Virus record (IMG/VR): IMGVR_UViG_3300035703_000312
Coordinates: 1-31,489 of that record
Source: a virus
Length of the DNA stretch: 31,489 nt
Strand: one strand, 5' to 3'
The notes beneath the pieces were generated by a model. It worked only from the letters and a program-made list of their open reading frames with translations, was not told the DNA's origin and did not search any database. Every line of letters begins with the position of its first letter. Position 1 is the first letter of the stretch. Positions 14,967-22,046 of this stretch are shown here, one piece after another. The position numbers were made by a program, and so were the translations under genes.

Positions 14967-15866
14967 CTAGGCGTTTGCCTTTTTCGCAACGATTTTCGTG
15001 TCACCGTTAGAACGGCCGCTAGTAATCTTCTGCTTCAAGATTTCGATACTGTCACCGACCATACCTGCCTCGCGATCGGCGCGGCGCTTACGAGCTTCCC
15101 CGATTTCCACAGCGTAAGTGTGACAATCCTTCATGCCCTTCTTGGCGTAGAAGACGATTGAGTAACGGTAGCCGTCCTTCTGACGCAAAGCCATCGGTGT
15201 CACGCCGTGAACATACCGGTACCCGTTGAACCACAAAGCCCAACCGTCCTTACACGCAATCGTCATGTCGTACTCCGGCATATGTAAGTTGCCGCCGTCC
15301 ATACCGCGCCTCACAACCGGCATAGCCGACCAAGTATCAAAGTTTGCGCCGTCCCGATGATACGGCAACGGGCTCGACTGATTGATGACGCCAGAAGTCC
15401 AAAGAGAATCCTCCGTCATCCGCCATTCCGGTAAAACTGCGTCGATTTTTTGATAATCCTCATCGAACACTTCTGGTAACTGTTCGCGCAGGTAAGACGC
15501 CAAAACATCGGCGGTATCGTTCAACGCCATCTGCGATTCAGGATCTTCGTAAGACAAAGATGTTGGCGTACAAGCTTCGCGTTGAAGAACAGCCGATCTT
15601 GTAGTCATACCGAACGTCCTAGAAACATTCCTCATACCCGAAGATCGCAAAGTAGTCGAATAATGTGTTTTCAAAACAGCGGCGCGTAACGGGGTTATCT
15701 TCTCTGGGTATGGGCCGTACATAAGAATCGCTTCGCCGGTAAAAGCGTCACGGTAAATACCAGCCTCCGTGATGTTCGGAATCAAATCCGGTACAGTTTC
15801 CCCAACGACCAGTTCCGCCTCCTTCTTTTCCAGCGAACGCGTTATTTCATATTCTGCGAGTTTCAC
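14967..15866 (-). CDS. TET/JBP-type 2-oxoglutarate/Fe(II) dioxygenase
   Basis: This 299-residue enzyme is predicted to hydroxylate the 5-methyl group of a DNA pyrimidine. The iron triad is visible: YHRDGANFD gives H170 and D172, and YRYVHGVTPM gives H220. R234 in GYRYSIVFY is placed to bind 2-oxoglutarate. HRD followed closely by N matches the TET/JBP arrangement, and GGNLHMPEYD before ALWFNG is typical of the phage and JBP branch. An N-terminal region of about 150 residues and a basic tail (KIVAKKANA) flank the core. No cytosine-5 methyltransferase is seen, so thymine is the likelier substrate. GTG at 15866 overlaps the ParB-like stop as GTGA. Confidence 0.82.
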   Translation of the reverse strand: MKLAEYEITRSLEKKEAELVVGETVPDLIPNITEAGIYRDAFTGEAILMYGPYPEKITPLRAAVLKTHYSTTLRSSGMRNVSRTFGMTTRSAVLQREACTPTSLSYEDPESQMALNDTADVLASYLREQLPEVFDEDYQKIDAVLPEWRMTEDSLWTSGVINQSSPLPYHRDGANFDTWSAMPVVRRGMDGGNLHMPEYDMTIACKDGWALWFNGYRYVHGVTPMALRQKDGYRYSIVFYAKKGMKDCHTYAVEIGEARKRRADREAGMVGDSIEILKQKITSGRSNGDTKIVAKKANA

Positions 15867-16552
15867 AATGCTTCCTCTACTAGTTTGCGAACCACATCGG
15901 CGTTATTGTCCACGCCGAACTTCTGTGCGAGCTGTGCCAACATGTCAACCATCTTCGCGTAATCGGTTTGTGGATAGTAAAGAAGGATTCCCCTCGTCGC
16001 CCGATTCACATACCGCTCCAAAAATTCTTGATAGGTTGCTTCCTTCTCGACCGACAACTCTAAGTTTCCTGACTTCTTGGAATCTCGTTCGCCAAGATCG
16101 CCGCCCTGGTTTGGGACAGCCGTAACGGTCATGGTGTGTTCATCGAGGAGCGCCCGAAAGTCCTCTACGTCGATATCTGCGAAACCGACCGACTCTAAAT
16201 CATCAGCGGATATTTCCTCAAACGCCGCCACCAATTCCTGGACGTCCCACTCCCCTAGCTGACCGATCCGGTTGTCCGCGATGGAATACGCTGTCGCCGT
16301 TTCCACGTCATCATCCACAAACACAACAGCAATCTTTTCCCAACCCAAAGCCAACGCCGCCTGGTACTGGTGGTTGCCAGCAATAATTTTTTTGGTTTCA
16401 CGGTGCGCGACAATCGGCTTCCGCTGACCGAACCGTTCGTAACTCTTACGGATCGCCTCCACGTCACCCTTACGAGCGTTCCGATCCGCCGGTTTCAGGT
16501 CTGCGATCGGCGTAGATAAGACAATCAAATCCTTTGCGATCTGTTCCGCCAT
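15863..16552 (-). CDS. ParB/Srx-fold protein
   Basis: This 229-residue protein has a ParB-like domain in its first 100 residues. IADLKPADRNARKGD is the first motif, then SYERFGQRKPIVAH, then IIAGNHQYQAALALGW, which carries the GNH signature at about 59-61. The last 120 residues are less conserved and include an acidic helical linker and a C-terminal helix. In phages, stand-alone ParB-like proteins are repeatedly found beside DNA methyltransferases or TET/JBP genes. They may be nucleotide-dependent DNA-binding switches or nucleases. Translation is coupled to the dioxygenase (GTGA). AGAAAGG precedes its ATG, so it appears to open this sub-operon. Confidence 0.8.
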   Translation of the reverse strand: MAEQIAKDLIVLSTPIADLKPADRNARKGDVEAIRKSYERFGQRKPIVAHRETKKIIAGNHQYQAALALGWEKIAVVFVDDDVETATAYSIADNRIGQLGEWDVQELVAAFEEISADDLESVGFADIDVEDFRALLDEHTMTVTAVPNQGGDLGERDSKKSGNLELSVEKEATYQEFLERYVNRATRGILLYYPQTDYAKMVDMLAQLAQKFGVDNNADVVRKLVEEAL

Positions 16553-16660
16553 CGGGAACCTTTCTATCGGTGTGAAACCACTATACCGAACCCACCAAAA
16601 AAATCCTGATTTTCGCGGTTATCTGCGTGAGGGTGGGCTGGAGGGTTGGACGCTGTTCCC
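16553..16660 (-). promoter_or_regulatory. Possible promoter region upstream of the modification and packaging genes
   Basis: A 108-base gap between the HNH gene and the ParB-like gene. On the minus strand it contains GGTATAGT (TATAGT at 16580-16585), a fair -10 box, followed by AGAAAGG just before the ParB ATG. No good -35 box is present at the usual spacing. An open frame through the gap looks like a chance shadow. Confidence 0.3.
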
Positions 16661-17023
16661 TTATGATTTCTGGACCCACTCCCCATATGTGCCTCCCCCC
16701 AACGGTTTATCGCCTCTACTGGCGTTACATGACCTGTGAGCTGGTAGTAATGCGCTGTTGGGATCGCCTGGTGTGACGTGGTCTGCTTGCCAGGGGTCAT
16801 TAGGGTTCGCGCCCTTACCGCAGAGGTGACAGATGACTGCCGTCGCCCTTATATGTTTCGCCCTTCGTCGATATTCCTTGTTGTAGTACATGGATTTTTT
16901 TGCGCGGCGATCGGGTGTGTCTTGTAATCTGTTTTGGATTCTGGAGCGCGCGGCCGCGCAGTTATCGCACCGGTTGTGCCGGGATAGTCCCCCACAGTCA
17001 AGACATGGTTTCATAAATCCCAT
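16661..17023 (-). CDS. HNH endonuclease upstream of the terminase block
   Basis: This 120-residue protein starts with a Cys-rich part (CLDCGG...CDNCAAARSRIQNR) and then the HNH core. The core comprises ICHLCGKGANPNDPWQADHVTPGDP and LLPAHRSCNASRGDK, giving paired Cys, the catalytic DH and the HxxCN motif. ATG at 17023 overlaps the stop of the preceding mini-gene as TAATG. HNH proteins next to terminases in HK97-like phages help terminase cut at cos. Here the modification genes lie between it and small terminase, so this role is inferred, and a homing or general nuclease is possible. Confidence 0.8.
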   Translation of the reverse strand: MGFMKPCLDCGGLSRHNRCDNCAAARSRIQNRLQDTPDRRAKKSMYYNKEYRRRAKHIRATAVICHLCGKGANPNDPWQADHVTPGDPNSALLPAHRSCNASRGDKPLGGGTYGEWVQKS

Positions 17024-17151
17024 TAGAGCTCGATTGTTTCCGTGGCTAACACTTGGTAACAGAGAGGGCAAAGCGCTTCTTCGTTGTCTAATATGCCGTG
17101 CGCTAGGTCTTCCTCATAGCCGCAAGCACAGTAATAGATGTTCGCGGTCAT
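17023..17151 (-). CDS. Mini zinc-ribbon protein
   Basis: A 42-residue peptide containing YYCACGYEED and LCPLCYQ, two cysteine pairs about 21 residues apart that should bind one zinc ion. AGGGAACAACCG precedes the ATG, and its TAA overlaps the HNH start, so it is well supported as a gene despite its size. Function unknown; it may be a small nucleic-acid or protein-binding knuckle made together with the HNH protein. Confidence 0.65.
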   Translation of the reverse strand: MTANIYYCACGYEEDLAHGILDNEEALCPLCYQVLATETIEL

Positions 17152-17161
17152 CGGTTGTTCC

Positions 17162-18328
17162 CTAGAGCTTATAGACGGTGCCTGTGAAGTCTTTGTTCTT
17201 TTCCAGTATAAGAGTCGCTAAGCCTGGGACTGAGTCTTCGCCTGTGATTAGGCGGAACCAGTTAGATCCGTTATCCATTGTCGGGGCCATAACGAGGAAC
17301 CGGCTTGTGCCGCGCGGCGTGGAACCTAGTTCTGTTATGCGGAGGTGATGGAAGTGACCGTGAATGAGTATGTTGGCGTCTGCTACTGGTTGGCGTCCGA
17401 ACGCTTGTTGCCGCCACCAAGTCCCCATCATGTCTGGTCGTTTCGCTTGATGACCGTGAACGATGCCGAGGATGTGGAAGCCGTCACCAAACACATCGAT
17501 CGCTAAAGATTCGTCGTGTGGTTGTGGTTCGAGGAACCGTATCTCTGTGAAGCCGGATTCCTGGGCGAGCCGCGCCAACTGACGGCCGATAAAGATTCCC
17601 CAGTCATCTGTTGCTTTGCCCAACGGTTTGCCGGCCGCCGAACGGAACTGACAATGGTTGGAGCCTACCGAGGCGTATGTGACCTCTGGAACCAAGTTAG
17701 CGATCGCCACAAGCGCCTGCCAAGCAAACGTCGTCGCAAGATCTACCTGCTCCATAATGCTTAAGTCATTCGTGTAGTGCTGTTGTGCTGACGCCGCGTT
17801 ATAGAAGTTCTCTACAGTATCCCCAAGGTCAGCAAAAATAACTTTCTCCGGCCTCTCCTTGCGGATTTGTTCCAGGACTCGCTCTTGTGTTTCCGCAACC
17901 CTTGCGATAAGCGTTTCCGTGTTACCCCGGTAATCGACCTTCCCGACCTGAAGATCTGACCAAAGAACTACCAAGCACTTCGGTTCCGTATTCTTCAACG
18001 GTTTCGTGCGCGGCTTATACGCTTTGATAAGGTTCGCTAATCGCAGCATATCCAGCGACTGTTGCTTCCGACGGAAAGTGAATCGGTAACTTGTCAACCA
18101 AACAAGATCGCCGTCCTGCTGCTGTTGCCAACGGGACGTGCGGACTGGTGGGATAACTTCGATATCGTCAGGGTTCAAACCAGCGTCGGTGAGGAACTCG
18201 TCAAAGTTTTCCGGCTCCGTCTGGTAACCAGGCGTCGTCGCTTCCCCCGTATCGCCATCAAACTGAACGCCTGGACGGTATTGGGTTTGAGTTCGCACAA
18301 TCGGCGCTGGTTCCAGATTTTCTAGCAA
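17162..18328 (-). CDS. Calcineurin-like metallophosphoesterase
   Basis: This 388-residue protein has a variable N-terminal part (about 1-115) followed by a metallophosphoesterase core. LWSDLQVGK gives the first metal Asp (D125) with Gln at the usual His place. FADLGDTVEN gives the GD motif, VGSNHC the GNH-like motif, and IVHGH and LIHGHFHH the later metal histidines. Proteins of this build are frequent in the early region of actinophages, where they are proposed nucleases or phosphatases. The Gln substitution in the first motif may alter metal use. Its start overlaps the upstream HTH gene by seven bases. Confidence 0.83.
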   Translation of the reverse strand: MLENLEPAPIVRTQTQYRPGVQFDGDTGEATTPGYQTEPENFDEFLTDAGLNPDDIEVIPPVRTSRWQQQQDGDLVWLTSYRFTFRRKQQSLDMLRLANLIKAYKPRTKPLKNTEPKCLVVLWSDLQVGKVDYRGNTETLIARVAETQERVLEQIRKERPEKVIFADLGDTVENFYNAASAQQHYTNDLSIMEQVDLATTFAWQALVAIANLVPEVTYASVGSNHCQFRSAAGKPLGKATDDWGIFIGRQLARLAQESGFTEIRFLEPQPHDESLAIDVFGDGFHILGIVHGHQAKRPDMMGTWWRQQAFGRQPVADANILIHGHFHHLRITELGSTPRGTSRFLVMAPTMDNGSNWFRLITGEDSVPGLATLILEKNKDFTGTVYKL

Positions 18329-18540
18329 GAACAGCCGCCCAATCGATGCTTCTGTAACGTGTTGGCTGAAACGTGAATATCGCGCGTCTTCAGCGCTTTT
18401 GCCAAAGAGTTAGAAGGCCAACGGTCAACGTCCACTAAATATTCTTCCAGCAACGCCGCGTCCGCCTTTTCTAACTGCCCGAGGATCGTGCGAACCTTAC
18501 AAGAGAGTTCTTTGCTTGTGGGTTGTAATCCTTCAAGCAT
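18322..18540 (-). CDS. Small helix-turn-helix protein with Cys tail
   Basis: A 72-residue protein with a helical body. The part from WPSNSLAKALKTRDIHVSANTLQKH reads as a helix-turn-helix with the recognition helix near SANTLQKHR, and it ends HRLGGCSC. This ending is a hallmark of a widespread actinophage protein with a compact DNA-binding domain. It may regulate early genes or bind DNA during replication; no target is known. Its ATG overlaps the previous stop as ATGCTTGA. Confidence 0.65.
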   Translation of the reverse strand: MLEGLQPTSKELSCKVRTILGQLEKADAALLEEYLVDVDRWPSNSLAKALKTRDIHVSANTLQKHRLGGCSC

Positions 18541-18700
18541 CGGTCTTCCCTTGCTTCGTCACTTGTACCAGGAGAGTTAGGGCCAGTATTGTCCCGAACA
18601 CGAAGCCGAAAGTCTTTGTAACTATCTCGGCTTGAATCGCGAGCAGAAAATAGGTGACGGACATCGCGAGAACCAAAACATTGACGATGATGTGTTTCAT
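18533..18700 (-). CDS. Small two-helix membrane protein
   Basis: A 55-residue peptide with two hydrophobic helices (about residues 4-22 and 30-46) and a basic tail ending QGKTDA. GGAGCCCAA precedes the ATG. It fills the gap between the SSB-like and HTH genes and overlaps the latter by eight bases. Function unknown; small membrane proteins of early regions sometimes modulate host defence or membrane state, but nothing here shows that. Confidence 0.6.
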   Translation of the reverse strand: MKHIIVNVLVLAMSVTYFLLAIQAEIVTKTFGFVFGTILALTLLVQVTKQGKTDA

Positions 18701-18709
18701 TTGGGCTCC

Positions 18710-19048
18710 TTAGAAGGGTGCTTCCGTGTCGATAACAACCGATCCTGGGAACGCTTTGCCGATCGGCGTCGGGCCTGCCTGGACGGATTCCAGCACCGGT
18801 TGGTTCACATGGATAGCGGCGTAGCGGATAAGTTCGCCCTTGTCGTTGGTAAACTCCTCCATCTTCACGCTTAGGTTTCCCGTAATGTTCAAAACATCGC
18901 CGGCGTGAACCTGGTCGTCAGACCACACCGTGTATTTCTGAACGGACGTTTCCCCGTTGCGGAGCTTGTATTGTGTTTGAGCGTTGAAGCCTTTGCCACC
19001 ACGCTGAACACGAGTCACCTCTGCGTTTTCGATAAATATTTTAGCCAT
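18710..19048 (-). CDS. SSB-like single-stranded DNA-binding protein
   Basis: This 112-residue protein is predicted to coat single-stranded DNA during replication. The strands fit an OB fold (KIFIENAEVTRVQ; TQYKLRNGETSVQKYTVWSD; GDVLNITGNLSVKMEEF; RYAAIHVNQPVLES). The C-terminal DTEAPF mimics the acidic, Phe-ending tip (DDDIPF type) by which SSBs recruit partner proteins. It lacks the standard bacterial SSB motifs, so it is a divergent or convergent form. It lies in the replication block between a zinc protein and a small membrane gene. Confidence 0.62.
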   Translation of the reverse strand: MAKIFIENAEVTRVQRGGKGFNAQTQYKLRNGETSVQKYTVWSDDQVHAGDVLNITGNLSVKMEEFTNDKGELIRYAAIHVNQPVLESVQAGPTPIGKAFPGSVVIDTEAPF

Positions 19049-19325
19049 TGCCCTGCCTTCCTTTCTTTCTTATTTTCAGATGTCGCGGATTCACGCAGTC
19101 AGAGTAACCGCATGAGCGCTCCCCAGGGAAAACTGGTTCGCCTTCAGAATCGACCGGTGTAACCCAATCGTCAGCGAACCTGCCTTGCCAGGGAACACAT
19201 TTGCCGTGCTTTGTTTGAACCGTGCGAACGGGGACAGCACGACACGAGGAGCATAAGACCGGATTTGCCCGGACGTTGGTGATTTGCCATTCGTAACCGC
19301 ACCGATCGCAAACGACCCTCGGCAT
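19041..19325 (-). CDS. Zinc-ribbon protein with HNH-like C-terminus
   Basis: A 94-residue protein. Its N-terminus carries CDRCGYEW and LCSSCRAV, a four-Cys zinc ribbon. The C-terminus has ERSCGYSDCVNPRHLKIRKK, the C-x4-C-x3-HL ending typical of one class of HNH nucleases. The middle lacks a clear catalytic DH, so it may be a non-catalytic DNA-binding relative or a degenerate nuclease. It overlaps the SSB-like gene by eight bases. Function is not assigned. Confidence 0.6.
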   Translation of the reverse strand: MPRVVCDRCGYEWQITNVRANPVLCSSCRAVPVRTVQTKHGKCVPWQGRFADDWVTPVDSEGEPVFPGERSCGYSDCVNPRHLKIRKKGRQGNG

Positions 19326-19331
19326 GACCCT

Positions 19332-19625
19332 CTATTCATCATTTCCCCTTTCACGGTTCCTCTCAACTATACCCGAAGGAAGCGGCTTACCCATATACTC
19401 AGCCATCTCGCGTGTCTTTTTTTCATAGTCTGCCCAATAAAGGCGTTCCGCTTCCAAATATCGTTCGAGAGCTATAAGTCGCCGGTACTCTTCGTAACGC
19501 GCGGCGCGCTCTTCGTGGAAGCGCATAATCTGTTTTTGACGAGGGTGGAATGGGCTTTCTTTTTCCACCTGCTTCTTATCGATGTTCATTTCTTTGTTCC
19601 AGTTCACCTTACGCGCGGTCATCAT
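19332..19625 (-). CDS. Charged coiled-coil protein, unknown
   Basis: A 97-residue protein dominated by Glu, Arg and Lys. It has a long predicted helix from about residue 28 to 80 (RQKQIMRFHEERAARYEEY and onward), probably a coiled coil. No conserved domain was recognised. ATG at 19625 overlaps the stop of the preceding zinc mini-gene by four bases, with a second ATG as the next codon. It lies in the early block and may be a structural or inhibitory small protein. Confidence 0.55.
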   Translation of the reverse strand: MMTARKVNWNKEMNIDKKQVEKESPFHPRQKQIMRFHEERAARYEEYRRLIALERYLEAERLYWADYEKKTREMAEYMGKPLPSGIVERNRERGNDE

Positions 19626-19789
19626 CGATCCTTCACAAGCGGCGATCCGTCAAAACTTGCTATACACGCCCAAGAGCAACCTTCGTGGTCGTGTTCAAAG
19701 TATGCGTTGGAACAGTCCAAGCACATACCTAGTTCCGCCTCGTGAATTTCCTCCGGTATCGGCTTGGAGCAATACTTACAAGGTTTCAT
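19622..19789 (-). CDS. Small CxxC protein
   Basis: A 55-residue peptide starting MKPCKYCSKPIPEE with a second pair CLDCSN about 20 residues later, a four-Cys zinc knuckle. Two further Cys follow in GCSWACIA. It is linked to both neighbours by ATGA overlaps, which strongly supports translation. Function is unknown; it is one of several mini zinc proteins in this phage. Confidence 0.62.
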   Translation of the reverse strand: MKPCKYCSKPIPEEIHEAELGMCLDCSNAYFEHDHEGCSWACIASFDGSPLVKDR

Positions 19790-20067
19790 GCCGACCACCC
19801 GACCGTTGGTGCCGAGAAGTCTGTCCCGTAACAGCAGAACACAAGATCGCGTATCGCAACGACCGCGTACTGGCCTGGCTTGAACCGGTAACGGAACTTA
19901 GCGATCTCGTAGGCTTGCGCGACGGTCATCAACTCCATGTTCGTTACTTCTTTCATAACGAAGTGGTATTCGTCTTGGTCGCACATACGATCAACGTAGG
20001 CATGATTCGTTTCCCCGTCGAACGGCATTAGTTCTTCCCACCATTCCAACCTATTTTTTTTCTTCAT
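19786..20067 (-). CDS. Hypothetical protein
   Basis: A 93-residue protein with a basic N-terminus (MKKKNRLEWWEE), an acidic central part and a C-terminal hydrophobic segment AVVAIRDLVFCCYG. I do not recognise it. AGAAAGGGAAACG lies right before the ATG, the same ribosome-site style as many genes here. It follows the replication initiator after a 20-base gap. Confidence 0.55.
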   Translation of the reverse strand: MKKKNRLEWWEELMPFDGETNHAYVDRMCDQDEYHFVMKEVTNMELMTVAQAYEIAKFRYRFKPGQYAVVAIRDLVFCCYGTDFSAPTVGWSA

Positions 20068-20087
20068 CGTTTCCCTTTCTGTTTGGA

Positions 20088-20879
20088 TTACTTACAACCG
20101 AACTCGCCAGGCTTACACTCAAAGTGCTCGCCCATATCGTGCATATCTTTTACCCACTCGCGAGGCCCACCGACATACGGCGAACGCGATACCCCACGAG
20201 CCACACCAGGGCCACCAGAAGGATCCTGGGCCGCGTAAGGGTCATCTTCCCATCGCTCCTGATTCAACCAGGTGGCGGCGCGAGGAACGAACTGCGCTGC
20301 TGGAAGATTAGGGTCAGCCGCCAACCGTCGCACACCGGCCATCACCACATCTAACCCGTGCTTTACAACAGCCTTACCGAACGCTTGCTTAGCCTCGCCC
20401 TTCCCTAGTTTCCTGGGGAAGATATCCCAAAACTCATTGAAGGAAACAAGCAAATCTTTATCTTGATTTTCTTCAAGATTAGTATTCTTAACAATAGTCT
20501 TCTTAAGTAGCGGATTTACCGCTGCCGGTTTGACCGGTGCCGGTTTCACCGATGCCGGTAAACCCGTCAACGGTGACTTCCCTGTAGGTTCGGCCGTCCA
20601 CCACACAACTTCAGCAAATTCGCCGCCTGTCGCACGACTCTGCTGACGCACAAGATAACCTGCCTCTTCAAGCTCCCGTACAGCGCCAGCGATAAGATCG
20701 CGGCCACAATTATTCGCCGTCGCCAGACTAGAAATTGTCACATTCCAGCCATCAGAGTGTGACAACAACTGTGCCAGCAAGCCAATACTTTTCAGCGACA
20801 ACCTGCCGTCGCGCACCCAATCGTTAGGTATCTGAGTAAACCGATACTCATGAGTTAGTTTCTTACGAACGATAGGCAT
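20088..20879 (-). CDS. Replication initiator / replisome-loading protein with winged helix
   Basis: This 263-residue protein likely starts phage DNA replication. Residues about 25-80 form a winged helix (LSLKSIGLLAQLLSHSDGW, then LATANNCGRDLIAGAVRELEEAGYL). A linker rich in Lys-Pro-Ala follows (about 105-125), then a C-terminal domain with FNEFWDIFPRKLGKGEAKQAFGKAV, widespread in phage replication proteins that load helicase. The linker DNA contains three 15-bp repeats next to an AT-rich stretch, resembling the lambda O gene in which the origin lies inside the initiator gene. GGAAGGGGACAT precedes the ATG. No helicase or primase gene was recognised, so host enzymes are probably recruited. Confidence 0.78.
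   Translation of the reverse strand: MPIVRKKLTHEYRFTQIPNDWVRDGRLSLKSIGLLAQLLSHSDGWNVTISSLATANNCGRDLIAGAVRELEEAGYLVRQQSRATGGEFAEVVWWTAEPTGKSPLTGLPASVKPAPVKPAAVNPLLKKTIVKNTNLEENQDKDLLVSFNEFWDIFPRKLGKGEAKQAFGKAVVKHGLDVVMAGVRRLAADPNLPAAQFVPRAATWLNQERWEDDPYAAQDPSGGPGVARGVSRSPYVGGPREWVKDMHDMGEHFECKPGEFGCK
20461..20562. other. Candidate replication origin (iterons and AT-rich stretch) inside the initiator gene
   Basis: Three tandem 15-bp units occupy 20518-20532, 20533-20547 and 20548-20562. The pattern is ACCG-n-TGCCGGTTT-n, with the third unit ending GGTAAA. Next to them, 20461-20507 contains 12 G/C in 47 bases, far below the genome average. Iterons beside an AT-rich unwinding region inside the initiator coding sequence is the lambda origin layout. 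The repeats also encode a Lys-Pro-Ala linker, so coding repetition is the competing explanation. Confidence 0.5.
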
Positions 20880-20904
20880 ATGTCCCCTTCCAAAGCAAGC
20901 CTAA

Positions 20905-21264
20905 CTAAAAATACTCCTTCAATTCTTCCGGTACAACAAAGTCCGGTAGTTCCTCCAAACCATACTTGTCATCGATCCGGCACCAAACATTCCGGCCGGC
21001 GTGCCAAAACGGAACCTCCGCCGGATCTTCCCAAGGCCGCATCTTCCACCCGTACAAGCGGCCCATCGTCGCGTAACGCTCGCTAGCCTCCATCGCCGTA
21101 TTCATCGATGAACACATGACCACGATGTTGCTGGGCCTATCCAAAATCTTTGAGCCGCCCATACCCCTGTTGACCCTGTGATGTGGCGCGACCGCTTCCA
21201 TCTCCCCACAATGAACACAGCCGCCGTCACGATCTAGAAACCTTCTGAATGATTTGATGTTCAT
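20905..21264 (-). CDS. HNH endonuclease
   Basis: This 119-residue protein starts with FLDRDGGCVHCGEMEAVAPHHRVNRGMGG, the HNH core with paired Cys and HH. It continues with RPSNIVVMCSSMNTAMEA, the N...C motif, and has a variable C-terminal part ending VVPEELKEYF. It overlaps the RusA gene by 38 bases and lies directly before the replication initiator. In recombination blocks such HNH genes may be nicking or homing nucleases. The CHC...HH layout is well kept, so it is probably active. Confidence 0.8.
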   Translation of the reverse strand: MNIKSFRRFLDRDGGCVHCGEMEAVAPHHRVNRGMGGSKILDRPSNIVVMCSSMNTAMEASERYATMGRLYGWKMRPWEDPAEVPFWHAGRNVWCRIDDKYGLEELPDFVVPEELKEYF

Positions 21265-21682
21265 GTGGCCACTCTATAACTTCCTCCAACGTTATTTCCA
21301 CACGAGCGCGTTCTGGGACGCAAAAAAACTTTCTCAACTGCAACGCGACGATTTGATGGTCGTCCGCGTAAGCAACCTTGTTCAGACCGTCAAGAACAAG
21401 CTTCGCCATGTTGTCCAGATCCCTGCGCCTTCGGTTTCCATTGAAAAAATCGATGCTCGCCACGACTTGATAAGTAAACGGTTCGGCTCCTGTTTTTTGC
21501 CAGGCCGCGCGAACCTTATGTTCGGCTTCCCTAGTTTCTTCTGGTGTGTAAGTGCCACGAGCTGTCACCCTTGGCCTCTGCTTGCTTTTAGGTTCGCCGT
21601 AAACGGTAAACCTGACCGTCTTGTTAGGCGTCACGCCGGCGACGAGGCTGCGAGCGAATTCGTTCGGTCGCGAATCAAACAT
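21227..21682 (-). CDS. RusA-like Holliday junction resolvase
   Basis: This 151-residue protein carries FTVYGEPKSKQRPRVTARG at about 26-44, the standard RusA opening (GxPxxKxRPR). The central acid motif RRRRDLDNMAKLVLDGLNKVAYADDHQIV provides the metal-binding Asp residues. The enzyme cuts four-way DNA junctions during replication and recombination. It fits beside the nuclease and annealing genes of this block. Its start lies within the end of the preceding gene by eight bases. Confidence 0.9.
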   Translation of the reverse strand: MFDSRPNEFARSLVAGVTPNKTVRFTVYGEPKSKQRPRVTARGTYTPEETREAEHKVRAAWQKTGAEPFTYQVVASIDFFNGNRRRRDLDNMAKLVLDGLNKVAYADDHQIVALQLRKFFCVPERARVEITLEEVIEWPHEHQIIQKVSRS

Positions 21683-22022
21683 CCTTATCCCGTCCTAACC
21701 GTTGCTTAGCGTTGGCATAAACATCTGAATAAGCATCGACAACCTGCTGTCGCTGCGCGGCCGTGTTATCCCACCAGGCAACCCTCCGAGCCCAAGCGAT
21801 ACCGCCTTGCGCGCGATCCGCCTCTATCCAATGATTACTGACCATATCGAAAGAAATAAGTTCAGGCCAAGACGCCAAAAGAACTTCCGCAACATCTTCC
21901 CCCGATACAACAGCGCCATAAACCCGTTGCCAAACCTCGCGCGCGCCCAACAAGGCCCATGCGTACGGCCCAACGAATAGTGTCGGATCGTCCAATAACT
22001 TTAGTGGTGGCTTTTCAATCAT
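21675..22022 (-). CDS. Hypothetical protein, first gene after an intergenic control region
   Basis: A 115-residue protein starting MIEKPPLKLLDDPTLFVG, Trp-rich and mostly helical, not recognised. ATG at 22022 is preferred because AAGGGGAAATA lies just upstream; the frame extends 33 codons further but through the putative promoter. It precedes RusA with an eight-base overlap. It stands first after a 200-base non-coding stretch with repeats, so it may open a separate leftward transcript. Confidence 0.58.
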   Translation of the reverse strand: MIEKPPLKLLDDPTLFVGPYAWALLGAREVWQRVYGAVVSGEDVAEVLLASWPELISFDMVSNHWIEADRAQGGIAWARRVAWWDNTAAQRQQVVDAYSDVYANAKQRLGRDKDV

Positions 22023-22046
22023 TATTTCCCCTTTTGTTTGGTATTT

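Noticed and set aside
14967-15866. AlkB-type or prolyl-hydroxylase-type dioxygenase
   Set aside because: The HRD-x2-N pattern, the GG-x-L-x-MPEY segment and the genomic neighbours fit TET/JBP better, although a profile search is needed to settle it.
16564-16800. Minus-strand frame of 78 codons spanning the gap before the ParB-like gene
   Set aside because: It overlaps the HNH gene in another frame, has no ribosome site and no family-like pattern.
20518-20562. CRISPR-like or minisatellite repeat
   Set aside because: Three 15-bp units without spacers inside a coding linker; better explained as iterons or a repetitive protein linker.
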